Assembly (NCBI RefSeq): GCF_000371925.1
Contig: NZ_AQVE01000007.1
Span: 62,001 to 126,000, forward strand
Source: Thiolinea disciformis DSM 14473
GTDB taxonomy: Bacteria > Pseudomonadota > Gammaproteobacteria > Thiotrichales > Thiotrichaceae
Length of the DNA stretch: 64,000 nt
Direction of reading: 5' to 3'
Shown here: positions 27,601-34,238 of the stretch, one piece after another
How the letters are laid out: every line of letters starts with the position of its first letter
How positions within the stretch are numbered: the stretch's first letter is position 1
Notes under the pieces: model-generated
Told to the model about the DNA's origin: nothing
What the model saw: the letters and a program-made list of their open reading frames with translations, nothing else
Database searches by the model: none
Program-made: the position numbers and the translations under genes

Positions 27601-28127
27601 TCGCTTGATAACGCAAATTCACTAGCAGGCGTTTCAGCGTGATAAACCGCCACCTTTCCTTGGCGGAAACCCACTGCAAACCATAAGCCATCCGGGCTAC
27701 TGGCTAAGGTGGTCGCAGTATCCGTGTGCTCAAAACTTTGCGTAATACTATTACTTGTTAAATCAACAATCTGTATCTGCTTGGCTTGCAAGACGGCTAA
27801 ACGATTGTGCGCTAATAGTGCAAGTGCTAAGACTTCGCTTGGGCTAAAATCCACATTGCCTACCGCTTTAGCTTTGCCGTCTTTCACTCCGCTGTTGTAG
27901 AGTTTGCCATCCGTACCAGCGAGCCAAATCTGCTCGGTATTGCCAACTAAAGCCGTCGCGCCACAAGGCAAAGCTTCAGCCTGTAAATTAGTATATTCAG
28001 TGCTGGTATTTAAGCGATACAGTTCGGTTGCTTGATTTTCAGGATGTTTCGTCACAAAAACGCTGTGGTTTCCGACGCACACAAGCCCCTGAATGTGACC
28101 GCGATAGGTATGCAGTAAATTAATCAT
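21681..28127 (-). CDS. giant WD40 + HEAT-repeat protein of the retron operon
   Basis: At 2148 residues this is the largest gene of the window. Residues 1-~310 form WD40-like blades (for example SASDKSIKAWAY-type strands and SSPDGLWFAVGFRQGKVAVY). From ~320 to the end there are dozens of HEAT/ARM-type helix pairs such as DKRAFDLLDNQLKNEQDRGLREQL and HQQGFSILMAALDYQKNDEF; the RKRAALALGKSGDERALDKL stretch is near-canonical HEAT. There is no signal peptide, membrane helix or visible catalytic motif. It probably works as a large scaffold or sensor, in the way giant HEAT/WD40 proteins do in other defence systems. The start is ten bases after the BRCT-HEAT gene stop, and its end overlaps the next gene. 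Confidence 0.85.
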   Translation of the reverse strand: MINLLHTYRGHIQGLVCVGNHSVFVTKHPENQATELYRLNTSTEYTNLQAEALPCGATALVGNTEQIWLAGTDGKLYNSGVKDGKAKAVGNVDFSPSEVLALALLAHNRLAVLQAKQIQIVDLTSNSITQSFEHTDTATTLASSPDGLWFAVGFRQGKVAVYHAETPASEFALSSEGAIHQGQVSALLFSQHELQFYSAGADKKLFLTHARGSLQPLDKSKSSNHEAPITALLLGKERLFTGASDKSIKAWAYSGGQPTSLKQGLPDIAYLGLIQYLDKPALLVAGTDASLTIVGLSEEEKFTEIKATIHDGYAWAKNFAGRTDPLEREKALALLAHYDDKRAFDLLDNQLKNEQDRGLREQLIKLVAKAKHPRALSLLEAATKDTRHDTVRQQAFKAWESKVPADDLRPYEVALATNQLDIGKEALKVLAVLAKDQPRAEQLLVQALGHKQATLRLTALSLLEEVYGASPKASLQALMLEQADLQRAALIRLYQRQLLQDMEVQRALLLAQSANDVNLRHTAFLVAILSQTNLTQALKALEPDLARQLQELEDFELLGDGTVQTPKASKTSSKDRAKLLKALEFADYNVLLQGMSNRHADISFLAAFALAVLQDQRAFGMLLVLSQEPNKAIRAGVGRAFAWLNQADSIPSLEILLNDKEPEVRDAAFTALEKLQANALLTTERGFSSQYQDIHARSLKSLLDILTAPETGDKPQKSLLGSLKSALLGTQDSKATPTNDAEHAQHLLQLALNDPFEPIRQETFKACLNRQLGGSELDTLRLLLTSRYENLHREVLMEVLAKARVLPPLAWVEPLLLELFNNRFAKIRLQALQFALTEKTRINTQAALASAVKSAFTDVKSEALLYIQKNASKANQAHLPVLLNDEHESLRHLAIKLLVDADQQSVLVQALTSTYADVQVAAANALVKWGHLEAFKTLEYLLARPEPSLKAEQDQWLQITAQALSGLASTGQAQAFSTIQGYLQSKHPSLVEVAAKALPYVVRAEHLPILLDLQADERPVVRVNAGLALALLAEPQAKVVLAETKLVEQHLNIQQRLAAQLALETATPLNLQGFLQNPQTFIPAVLALASHEFLLYGTEPELSTWALSLHQPELQQFCADLLVRYSDEAARWTYVERWLQQQQGTEAKDHDKRWNINTATLQQIAAILVYGSGHLKAYLLDILVHLPRMTGKEWLLHFEAFDKRFATEIKAAEAKMVKPATAKPQQTIWNQCAFGAYLGLVRQDNSPATRLKALRSLHDLAQGDKALHESVVSSFLTLLNHEQVDIRLFAFETLQTMGVDVAVLGNTATTSPRTDIARKGLELLIQHYPLKQSHQLLQNLIASNHEILAPEAWKLYSSDVGLVKAAPFALHSNYQALRLQVVGDLAAHYHDAGVQPLLVEASSNSVLTVALKAAESLAQHNHPQAFNALLGLFKRGSDAQKRTVLQAMRLLATAEPAQWLVHYLNTEFMSADLLNHAYEVIASQRPVEVFKPLLKRLEQQPKEAKAIIKTLLSITGFDQPIEDYQDESADKRWLTLQFPRHEDLLIQLFNHLIRLNHLDDATRLAYALGWVQSKDADKALADALPVLDTTQITPVLQAISHRALKREGRVNGLLTMLTHKDLNVQFLAAEGLANSGHQQGFSILMAALDYQKNDEFRKRAALALGKSGDERALDKLLKLAEDKEHFLHEAAIEAIGHLGKAEQGERIFKQIKSRLLNADYYSDLAKHALNGLRWFNTQDAWTLIQDYAADSARYSEYRVHAVNLLQYHDTEATRAFLLKILREEANESDVVETAFNTARLLWKVDQDAASEVDYALLQGFYPEIDDKLLKRIIETAPTTILLTLIGVDYSHQDEEALPTIIAQLGQGLLSRSDYQITDLEHLLAANKPEVVEWVARLIGRMDKIPKPLSTRLEQTLEIYFVRWQTAYQYLEQNPADQNRQAAEAALVKTLDQLLWTLVQHQQQASRLLQLLTTTQQAKRHFQIQILTALLAVDKLSDPSLLESLTSLQNSPVLPVNTLANQLLAKHQPKAKIDWQRLVAQPDILLQEHFANTLSEAAASSAHQAQVLPILIAKQEVQTLAQIAKDKQQQEALRLGAIEGLARMMTPEAESALQAIKDAANTADISKAAYRALRRWQRSQTKATTGASA

Positions 28128-28136
28128 GACGCTTCC

Positions 28137-31100
28137 TTATACGGCCAAAGCAGGATGGGCAGTTTGTAAACGAGTGACCGCAACCAAGCAGGCTGCTTGT
28201 TCCATTCGTCCAGTTGAACGCGTGAAATGTTTAAACAGGGGGAGCACCAACTGTGCAAATTCCACATCATCCAGCGCCACATCGCGGAAAGTTTCAATCA
28301 AAGCTTTCTTTGCTTGACTGGCCGACAACGGTTTTAGGCGCGTCGTCAAGCGCTCAGTCCCCATGCGTGCGGGCGGAATTTCGTATAGCCAACGGCGTAA
28401 TAACTGTTGTAACGCTTCTTTGTCCGCAGGTAAATGCTCCGGATGTTTTGGTAAACCCGTCCCCAATTTTTTCAAAGCGGCGTCACGCTTGGTTTTATCT
28501 ACACTGCTTAAGTTTGCCATCACTGGTAAACTCGGTTTCCAATGCGCGGTGGTGGAGTAGCGGCGATACAGTGACCATAAGATGCGCACCACAAAGCCAC
28601 GTAATTCACGATCAGGGCTTTCAGTGAGTTGGAATAGTGCTTCAGGCAATTGGAATTTTTCATGATGCTGAATCAATTGCATACCTAGTTGCCGAGTCTG
28701 CGCGGAACGTGCTTCGCAGAAGGTATAAACATCGCTTGCGGGTAATAAACTAGCGTCTAAGCGGTAATGGCGATTTTCTTGACTCGCTTCTTCCGTAAGC
28801 GCTTTGCTAACAAATTCGCGTATAGCGCTGTATTTGGATTCGGTTAACGCCAGCAAATCCGCTACCTTGGGATTCCAACGAGCAAATTCATACTGTGCAT
28901 AATCCAAGGCCATATTCCGCAGCAGCAGATTAGGGTGATTAAAAAGTGGCTTAAATTGCTCGAAGGTCGCGAAGCTATCAGGAATTTCTGAGCCGGGATC
29001 AACGGGGCGATCAGTAAGCTTTAAGCACAATTCCGGATGGTGATAACGCAGATATTGAATCGCGAACTTACTCATCGGGGTATCGGGTTTCTCTACGGCC
29101 ATTGCCCAAAGCGTTTTGCAGCCTTCGAATAAACTATCTTCTGAAAACTCGCGTTGCTTGCCCGCCAGCATTTGTAGGAAAGCGGTTTCAGAAATGATTT
29201 TAATGCCTGCGCCATCCGCAATAAGTTTTTCTGCACTAACTTGCTTGCTGCCTTTGCGCCCATTGCCATATAAAGGTGAACCTTCATCACCGATCACTAA
29301 ATAATCGAGTTTTGCAGTTACACTGCCCGCATTTTTACCATTCGCAGCCGTGACCTTGTTTTCGGCTTCAGCACGGGTCATGGTGCTCAGCTTACCGGTA
29401 AACAAGAAAGTTTGTTTAGCCAAGTCGATGGGTGTATCAGTATCAGCAGAAGTTGTTGGATTTGCGCTGGGTAACGTCGCTGGTTTAGGTGCAAAATCGG
29501 CAGGAGTAAACGCCTTAATCATTAATTTTACTGCGAAATCGTGATAAGCCGCTTCTTCACGATTTACTAGCCTCATCAACCACTCAAAGCCCATATCCGC
29601 AGGCGAAAAGCGCCTTACATCCGACAACCACCCGCGTACTTGTTCCGCAAGACCTGCATCAAAACTCAGATGCTTAGTCCACGGTAAATGGGATTGGCGC
29701 AAACGGTGAATAAACGGATGTGCATACCAATCTGGCTCATAAGCAAGCGCTTGATAAAAATCGAGCGGCACTTGCTGGGTTTTGATGCTGTCATTTTGCA
29801 GCCACTCGCGGAAGCTCGTGGTTAAGAAAGGATGAAAAAGGGCGGTTTGAATAAATTCTGGTGATAGTGCTTTTAAATCCATTTGCGCTAATTGCGTCAA
29901 GGCAAAATGCGCAATCTCCCGATGCGCGTCATTATGCGTATCGAGCTGTTCTAAAATGCTTTGAAAATACGCGGCATCTAAGGTTTTAAGCGGATGCAAT
30001 TCCAGTAAATATTGCTTAGCAAATGTTAAGCCTGTGTTGGCATTTAACAAAAGTTGCTGAAACCAGAGGGGGCTTAATTCTTTGCGTCCAAAATGCTTGC
30101 GTAATGCGGCTTCGGCGAACTCATAATAGTTAGGTAGTGCTAATAATTGCCCCCACATCTCCAAACCAATTTCCGTACGTGGATCACGTTCACTGATTAA
30201 TTGGCGAATCAACTTGACCAGTTCGACATTGGGCTTAAAGACTAAACGTAAAAGCTCACTGACGGGCAAATCACGTGCCTGTGTTTTTACATATTGAATC
30301 GCGTAATGGAGTGCCTCGGTATCATTTGATTCCAAAAGGCCAATCACGACGGTGTGTAAGCCGAGTGGGCGGAATTGTTGTTGCTCAAGCTTGGGGGAGT
30401 TCTGTAACAGCCAAACTATAAAATTATCAATCGCCGAACTGCGCGTTGGTAAGTGTGCTAGGTCGATAATCCATTGGGCGTTGACATCACGCAATATCAC
30501 GGCAAAGTCGCTTTTGAGTGCGTCACAAGCAAATTTCCGAATGTATTCAGCACGCGCCATGCTCAGTAAACGTAATAAAGGTTCAGGCGAACGCTGCCAC
30601 GTCGCCTTAAATGCACGTTTTTCTAATAAATTGGTTTTTGGCGAAACATAGCCAAACTGGGCTGCACCGTAAGCTTGGGTTTCATGATAGAAAATATGAT
30701 TCGCAATCCATGTTTGTTGCCACGGGGTGTCATCGGTATAGGCTGCTAGAAAATGGGTGGCGGCTTCAGGATACACAGCGGGCAGGGTTTGCCCCAGCTT
30801 GCGCAAATAACGCCAAGCGCGACGGCGTATATAAAACAAAGTCGCTAGACTAAATTCAGGCTTGGTCGCCATATCGCAGTGTGCAGCAATTGCGCCTAAA
30901 AGTGGGTAGTCATTGTCAGCCTCAGCCGCTTTGAAGATGTGTTTGAGGGCGCGCCAAGGGCCATAAACCAAAGGAACTTTGGCAATCACTTCGAGTAAGA
31001 CATGCCGCGCATAAAAACTCTTATCAGTCCAGAGCAGTAGGATAATTTTGTATACTTTTAAGCGCTCGGCTAAGGGCACTTCTGCATCCGGCGCTTCTAA

Positions 31101-31325
31101 CAAACGTAATTGCTCAACTCGCCAAGCTTTTTGCTCTTCAGGTGTTTTAAGTAAGAAATTAGGGCTAAAAATTGTAGCAAGAAATTTTTGGAACGTGGGT
31201 GCTTCAGCACGAAGCGGCGTATCGGGAAGGGGGTCAGGCTGGCTAGCGAGTGCCACAATATAATCCACTAAGGCAGGGTCTTTTAACGCCCAAGCTTTTT
31301 CAATATCAGAAAGGGTGAGTTGCAT
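28137..31325 (-). CDS. HEAT-like helical protein with an internal BRCT domain, first gene of the retron operon
   Basis: The 1062-residue protein is mostly alpha-helical repeats (HEAT/ARM-like, regular LL/RR-rich helix pairs). At ~630-720 it has an inserted BRCT domain: KQTFLFTGKLSTMTRAEAEN, then VTAKLDYLVIGDEGSPLYG, then KQVSAEKLIADGAGIKIISE. It closely resembles the BRCT of NAD-dependent DNA ligase, a module that binds DNA ends or nicks. No ligase or nuclease motif is seen. It is the promoter-proximal gene, 100 bases from the terminator-like hairpin that ends the msr-msd region. I expect it to bind the msDNA or a DNA lesion; this is inference. Confidence 0.8.
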   Translation of the reverse strand: MQLTLSDIEKAWALKDPALVDYIVALASQPDPLPDTPLRAEAPTFQKFLATIFSPNFLLKTPEEQKAWRVEQLRLLEAPDAEVPLAERLKVYKIILLLWTDKSFYARHVLLEVIAKVPLVYGPWRALKHIFKAAEADNDYPLLGAIAAHCDMATKPEFSLATLFYIRRRAWRYLRKLGQTLPAVYPEAATHFLAAYTDDTPWQQTWIANHIFYHETQAYGAAQFGYVSPKTNLLEKRAFKATWQRSPEPLLRLLSMARAEYIRKFACDALKSDFAVILRDVNAQWIIDLAHLPTRSSAIDNFIVWLLQNSPKLEQQQFRPLGLHTVVIGLLESNDTEALHYAIQYVKTQARDLPVSELLRLVFKPNVELVKLIRQLISERDPRTEIGLEMWGQLLALPNYYEFAEAALRKHFGRKELSPLWFQQLLLNANTGLTFAKQYLLELHPLKTLDAAYFQSILEQLDTHNDAHREIAHFALTQLAQMDLKALSPEFIQTALFHPFLTTSFREWLQNDSIKTQQVPLDFYQALAYEPDWYAHPFIHRLRQSHLPWTKHLSFDAGLAEQVRGWLSDVRRFSPADMGFEWLMRLVNREEAAYHDFAVKLMIKAFTPADFAPKPATLPSANPTTSADTDTPIDLAKQTFLFTGKLSTMTRAEAENKVTAANGKNAGSVTAKLDYLVIGDEGSPLYGNGRKGSKQVSAEKLIADGAGIKIISETAFLQMLAGKQREFSEDSLFEGCKTLWAMAVEKPDTPMSKFAIQYLRYHHPELCLKLTDRPVDPGSEIPDSFATFEQFKPLFNHPNLLLRNMALDYAQYEFARWNPKVADLLALTESKYSAIREFVSKALTEEASQENRHYRLDASLLPASDVYTFCEARSAQTRQLGMQLIQHHEKFQLPEALFQLTESPDRELRGFVVRILWSLYRRYSTTAHWKPSLPVMANLSSVDKTKRDAALKKLGTGLPKHPEHLPADKEALQQLLRRWLYEIPPARMGTERLTTRLKPLSASQAKKALIETFRDVALDDVEFAQLVLPLFKHFTRSTGRMEQAACLVAVTRLQTAHPALAV

Positions 31326-31424
31326 GGATATTGACCCCTGCTTTATTTAAGTAAAGTTGTAAGAATTTTAGAGAGTTAATGAACTAAGCCGCATGTATTG
31401 TTGTTCTTTTAAAGCTTGAAAATT

Positions 31425-31444
31425 AAGGGGATGTTTATCCCCTT
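31425..31444 (-). terminator. terminator-like hairpin between msr-msd copy 1 and the protein operon
   Basis: AAGGGGAT pairs with ATCCCCTT around a 4-base loop. In the minus direction it is followed by AATTTTC. It lies 12 bases beyond the a2 end of copy 1, so it may end the short RNA while allowing read-through into the operon. Confidence 0.6.
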
Positions 31445-31455
31445 CAGTGTTGCAG

Positions 31456-31687
31456 AAAAATCTACCTGACTACCTGGTACATGGAAGACTCACTGACTCG
31501 TGCACTCAATTTGTTATGGAGAGTGCTACGAAATTGCAGTGGTGCAATTGTCCCAGCTCGTAGCACTCTCCATAACAAATTGAGTGCATAAACGAGGCTG
31601 AAACAGTCTTCCTTGTGTTGCAATGCTTGGTTTAACGCACAGTTGGCGCAACGCCAACCGGATCCGAAGATCAAACGCTAGACTTTT
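31456..31687 (-). ncRNA. retron msr-msd RNA, copy 1
   Basis: This 232-nt element is read on the minus strand. The 5' a1 segment AAAAGTCTA (31687-31679) pairs with the 3' a2 segment TAGATTTTT (31464-31456), with one G-U. Directly after a1 comes GCG, giving the context CTAGCG that matches the branch guanosine context of Ec86 (TTAGCG). Two msr hairpins follow: GATC-TTCG-GATC with a cUUCGg loop (31672-31661) and GTTGGCG/CGCCAAC (31658-31642). The msd is bounded by GGAAGACT/AGTCTTCC (31605-31612 with 31483-31490). It holds a perfect 31-bp stem (31501-31531 with 31558-31588) and a loop containing its own 7-bp hairpin (AATTGCA/TGCAATT). Confidence 0.87.
31501..31588. repeat. perfect 31-bp inverted repeat, msd stem of copy 1
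   Basis: The left arm 31501-31531 is the exact reverse complement of 31558-31588, with a 26-base loop. The loop-proximal TACGA/TCGTA pair and most of the loop are shared with copy 2. The remaining ~26 bp of stem are unrelated to copy 2. Confidence 0.95.
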
Positions 31688-31697
31688 CTTATAGCTA

Positions 31698-31726
31698 TTT
31701 ATAGACCAATTTTTAGAAAAAACCAA
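31698..31726 (-). promoter_or_regulatory. promoter-like sequence of msr-msd copy 1
   Basis: On the minus strand TTGGTT (31726-31721), a 17-base spacer and TATAAA (31703-31698) predict a start near 31691, three to five bases before a1. Copy 2 has the same geometry. Confidence 0.55.
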
Positions 31727-31772
31727 ACAAAATACGAACAAAACTCATTATTTTTTCTATGACTCTATGAGC

Positions 31773-31803
31773 AAACAAGGCGTTAACTACTAACGCCTTG
31801 TTT
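31773..31803. terminator. 13-bp hairpin between the two msr-msd copies
   Basis: AAACAAGGCGTTA (31773-31785) pairs perfectly with TAACGCCTTGTTT (31791-31803) around five bases. It lies five bases beyond the a2 end of copy 2 and before the promoter of copy 1, so it probably ends transcript 2. Confidence 0.6.
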
Positions 31804-31808
31804 ACATA

Positions 31809-32040
31809 AAAAATCTACCTGACTACCTGGTACATGGAAGACTCACTGACTCGCGCCCTAGCTAACGTCCCTGCGGGGGTACGAAATTGCGAAGGCGCGA
31901 TTGACCCAGATCGTACCCCTGCAGGGACGTTAGCTAGGGCAATAGCGAGGCTGAAACAGTCTTCCTTGTGTTGCAATGCTTGGTTTAATTCATAGTTGGC
32001 GCAACGCCAACCCGATCCGAAGATCAAACGCTAGACTTTT
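31809..32040 (-). ncRNA. retron msr-msd RNA, copy 2
   Basis: This is a second 232-nt element of identical length and plan. The a1 (32040-32032), TAGCG context, both msr hairpins and the GGAAGACT/AGTCTTCC boundary stem are the same as in copy 1; about ten point differences lie in the msr and loop. The main msd stem is 30 bp (31855-31884 with 31911-31940), with a single G-T pair on the plus strand. Apart from the loop-proximal TACGA its sequence is unlike copy 1. Stem deviations are G-T in plus-strand DNA, which is the msDNA sense if the RNA is minus-strand, so pairing may be selected at the DNA level. Confidence 0.87.
31855..31940. repeat. 30-bp near-perfect inverted repeat, msd stem of copy 2
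   Basis: Arms 31855-31884 and 31911-31940 pair at 29 of 30 positions plus one G-T. The arm is GC-rich at its base (GCCCTAGC) and includes CTGCAG on the right arm. The 26-base loop has the same length as copy 1 and keeps an internal AATTGCG/CGCGATT hairpin. Confidence 0.95.
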
Positions 32041-32049
32041 CAGCGTGAA

Positions 32050-32078
32050 AATTTACGCACTGCCTTCTATAAAAGCAA
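32050..32078 (-). promoter_or_regulatory. promoter-like sequence of msr-msd copy 2
   Basis: Minus-strand TTGCTT (32078-32073), a 17-base spacer and TAAATT (32055-32050) predict a start near 32043, about three bases before a1. Individually weak, it gains weight from the matching arrangement at copy 1. Confidence 0.45.
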
Positions 32079-32253
32079 GTTATTTCGATAAAATAAATTT
32101 ATAAGGAAAGACCGTGGAGCTAAGAGTGCACAGTTCATTACTTATGCCTTATCTCTCTTGGTCAGTTATAATTTTGTTAGCTGAAATTATACTATGGCGC
32201 CTCAATAACAATTTCATGCCTCGCCTGCATAGCAGACGTAGAGTAGGGCGGTT

Positions 32254-34035
32254 ATGCACTTTTTTACTCAATACCTATTTTCTTTCCTGACGTGGTGGCC
32301 GAAAGTCAATCGGCAGACCTTGCGTGCTGATCTGCTAGCCGGACTCACTGGAGCGGTCATCGTACTACCGCAAGGTGTCGCGTTTGCTACCATTGCCGGA
32401 TTGCCGCCCGAATATGGACTTTATACCGCGATGATTACGCCGATTATTGCGGCAATTTTTGGCTCGTCGTGGCATCTAATATCGGGGCCAACCACCGCTA
32501 TTTCTATTGTGATTTTTTCTGCGGTAAGTAGTCATGCCGATCCCGGCTCAAAAGAATTTATTGAATATGCTTTGACCATTACCTTTTTAGCCGGTGTTTA
32601 CCAATTAGTATTTGCTTTTGCACGGCTTGGGGTATTGGTTAATTTTGTGTCTCATACGGTAGTTATAGGTTTCACAGCAGGTGCGGCGCTATTAATTGCT
32701 ACCAGCCAAATGAAGCAGGTTTTGGGTATTGATATTCCACGTGGTGAGTCCTTTATTGGTACTTGGATCAATATATTTCAGCACTTGCCCAATATAAATG
32801 GATTTGTATTTCTAATCGCCATGCTAACTTTAGCAATAGCGATGCTGATAAAAAAATGGCGCCCCAGTTTGCCGAATATGTTGATTGCTCTGATTATAGG
32901 TAGCGCTATTGCGGTATTGATGGGTGGCGAAAGTCGAGGAATTAAGTTTGTTGGTGAGATTCCGGCACATCTACCGCCTTTTTCTAGTCCGGATTTTTCA
33001 CTACAAACGATTAAGCAATTAGCACCACAGGCTTTTGCAGTCGCATTATTAGGTTTAATTGAAGCAGTTTCTATTAGTCGTGCGATTGCTTCAAAATCAC
33101 ATCAGCGAATTGATGGCAATCAGGAGTTTTTCGGTCAAGGTTTGTCGAATGTTATAGGTAGTTTTTTCTCTAGTTATGCCGGTTCTGGCTCGTTTACCCG
33201 TTCTGGAGTAAATTATACAGCAGGTGCACAAACACCCTTCTCAGCCATCTTTGCAGCCGTTTTACTAGCCTTAATTGTTTTGCTGGTTGCACCTTTAACC
33301 GCTTATTTACCCGTGGCAGCTATGGGTGGGATTATTCTCTTAGTATCTTATAATTTAATTGATCAAAAACACATTCGAAAAATTATTCAAACCAGTAAAG
33401 CTGAAACCAGTATTTTACTAACAACATTTTTTGCTACCTTATTCTTAGAGCTGGAGTTTGCAATTTACTTGGGCGTGCTCCTTTCATTAGTCTTATTTTT
33501 GGCGCGAACCTCTACACCCGATGTTGTGACCTTAGCGCCTGATAGGGATCCTGAAACGGGCAAGCATACTTTAGTACGAGAAAATAGCGCTAAGGATTTG
33601 AAAGAATGCCCGCAGCTCAAAATATTGCGCGTGGATATGTCGATTTATTTTGGCTCATCAACGCATATTCAAAATACTTTGCATGATGTGAGTGAGAAGC
33701 AGGGCATAAAGCACATTTTATTGATTGGCTCGGCGGTCAATTTTGTCGATTTGACCGGGGCTGAAATGTTAGAGCAAGAGTCAGATCGTTTAAAAGCCAA
33801 AGGCGGTGGTTTGTATTTCGCTGAGCTAAAGAAAAAAGTAAATAGCTTTATTCATCAAGGTCATTTTGATGAGCATATTGGCGCAGAATATTTCTTTAGC
33901 GCCAAAAAAGAAGCGATTCATCGCATTACCACTACTGTACTCGATCATCGCCAATGCCACGAATGCCCTCTACGGGTATTTGAAGAGTGTTATCATCCCC
34001 CTTTACTAGGTACTAAGCCAGATTCTGCTGCGTAG
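32254..34035 (+). CDS. SulP family anion transporter with STAS domain
   Basis: The 593-residue inner-membrane carrier is for sulfate, bicarbonate or a related anion. About eleven hydrophobic segments span residues 25-420. SulP signatures include GLTGAVIVLPQGVAFATIAGLPPEYGLYT (split across the first helices), ISGPTTAISIV, and SGSFTRSGVNYTAGAQTP in the core. A cytoplasmic STAS domain (~450-550) contains LIGSAVNFVDLTGAEML. The tail carries a small Cys cluster (CHECPLRVFEEC) not usual for the family and perhaps metal-binding or redox-active. It is a single gene ending in a strong terminator. Confidence 0.85.
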   Translation: MHFFTQYLFSFLTWWPKVNRQTLRADLLAGLTGAVIVLPQGVAFATIAGLPPEYGLYTAMITPIIAAIFGSSWHLISGPTTAISIVIFSAVSSHADPGSKEFIEYALTITFLAGVYQLVFAFARLGVLVNFVSHTVVIGFTAGAALLIATSQMKQVLGIDIPRGESFIGTWINIFQHLPNINGFVFLIAMLTLAIAMLIKKWRPSLPNMLIALIIGSAIAVLMGGESRGIKFVGEIPAHLPPFSSPDFSLQTIKQLAPQAFAVALLGLIEAVSISRAIASKSHQRIDGNQEFFGQGLSNVIGSFFSSYAGSGSFTRSGVNYTAGAQTPFSAIFAAVLLALIVLLVAPLTAYLPVAAMGGIILLVSYNLIDQKHIRKIIQTSKAETSILLTTFFATLFLELEFAIYLGVLLSLVLFLARTSTPDVVTLAPDRDPETGKHTLVRENSAKDLKECPQLKILRVDMSIYFGSSTHIQNTLHDVSEKQGIKHILLIGSAVNFVDLTGAEMLEQESDRLKAKGGGLYFAELKKKVNSFIHQGHFDEHIGAEYFFSAKKEAIHRITTTVLDHRQCHECPLRVFEECYHPPLLGTKPDSAA

Positions 34036-34069
34036 CTATAAAAGTTTAGGCTAGTATTTCAGTTGCATT

Positions 34070-34113
34070 AGCCCTTGAAAAACCAAGTAGATTTTGATTT
34101 TTCAAGGGCTTTT
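34070..34113 (+). terminator. terminator of the SulP gene
   Basis: AGCCCTTGAAAAA (34070-34082) pairs perfectly with TTTTTCAAGGGCT (34098-34110), followed by TTT. Its 13-bp stem makes it a strong terminator. Confidence 0.85.
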
Positions 34114-34238
34114 ACGTTTTTGTTTAAAAAAAGCAAGCACGCTATCCCCGTTCTCCCTTAACATCTCCTCTTAGGTGAGCGATAGTTCGCCGATGAACAA
34201 CAATAGCCCACCAAAAAATTTAAGGAAGGAGTGGCAAT

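Noticed and set aside
31462-31674. Minus-strand 70-codon frame inside msr-msd copy 1
   Set aside because: It begins with TTG, has no ribosome binding site, and runs straight through the perfect inverted repeat. RNA structure explains the sequence better.
31815-32027. Matching 70-codon frame inside msr-msd copy 2
   Set aside because: It has the same length only because both elements are 232 nt. The middle of the two proteins is unrelated and mirrors the changed stem.
31456-32040. Two copies of a MITE or insertion-sequence remnant
   Set aside because: Terminal pairing is only 9-11 bp, no target duplication is visible, and MITE copies would be similar inside while here the inside differs and the flanks agree. 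Retron anatomy accounts for all parts.
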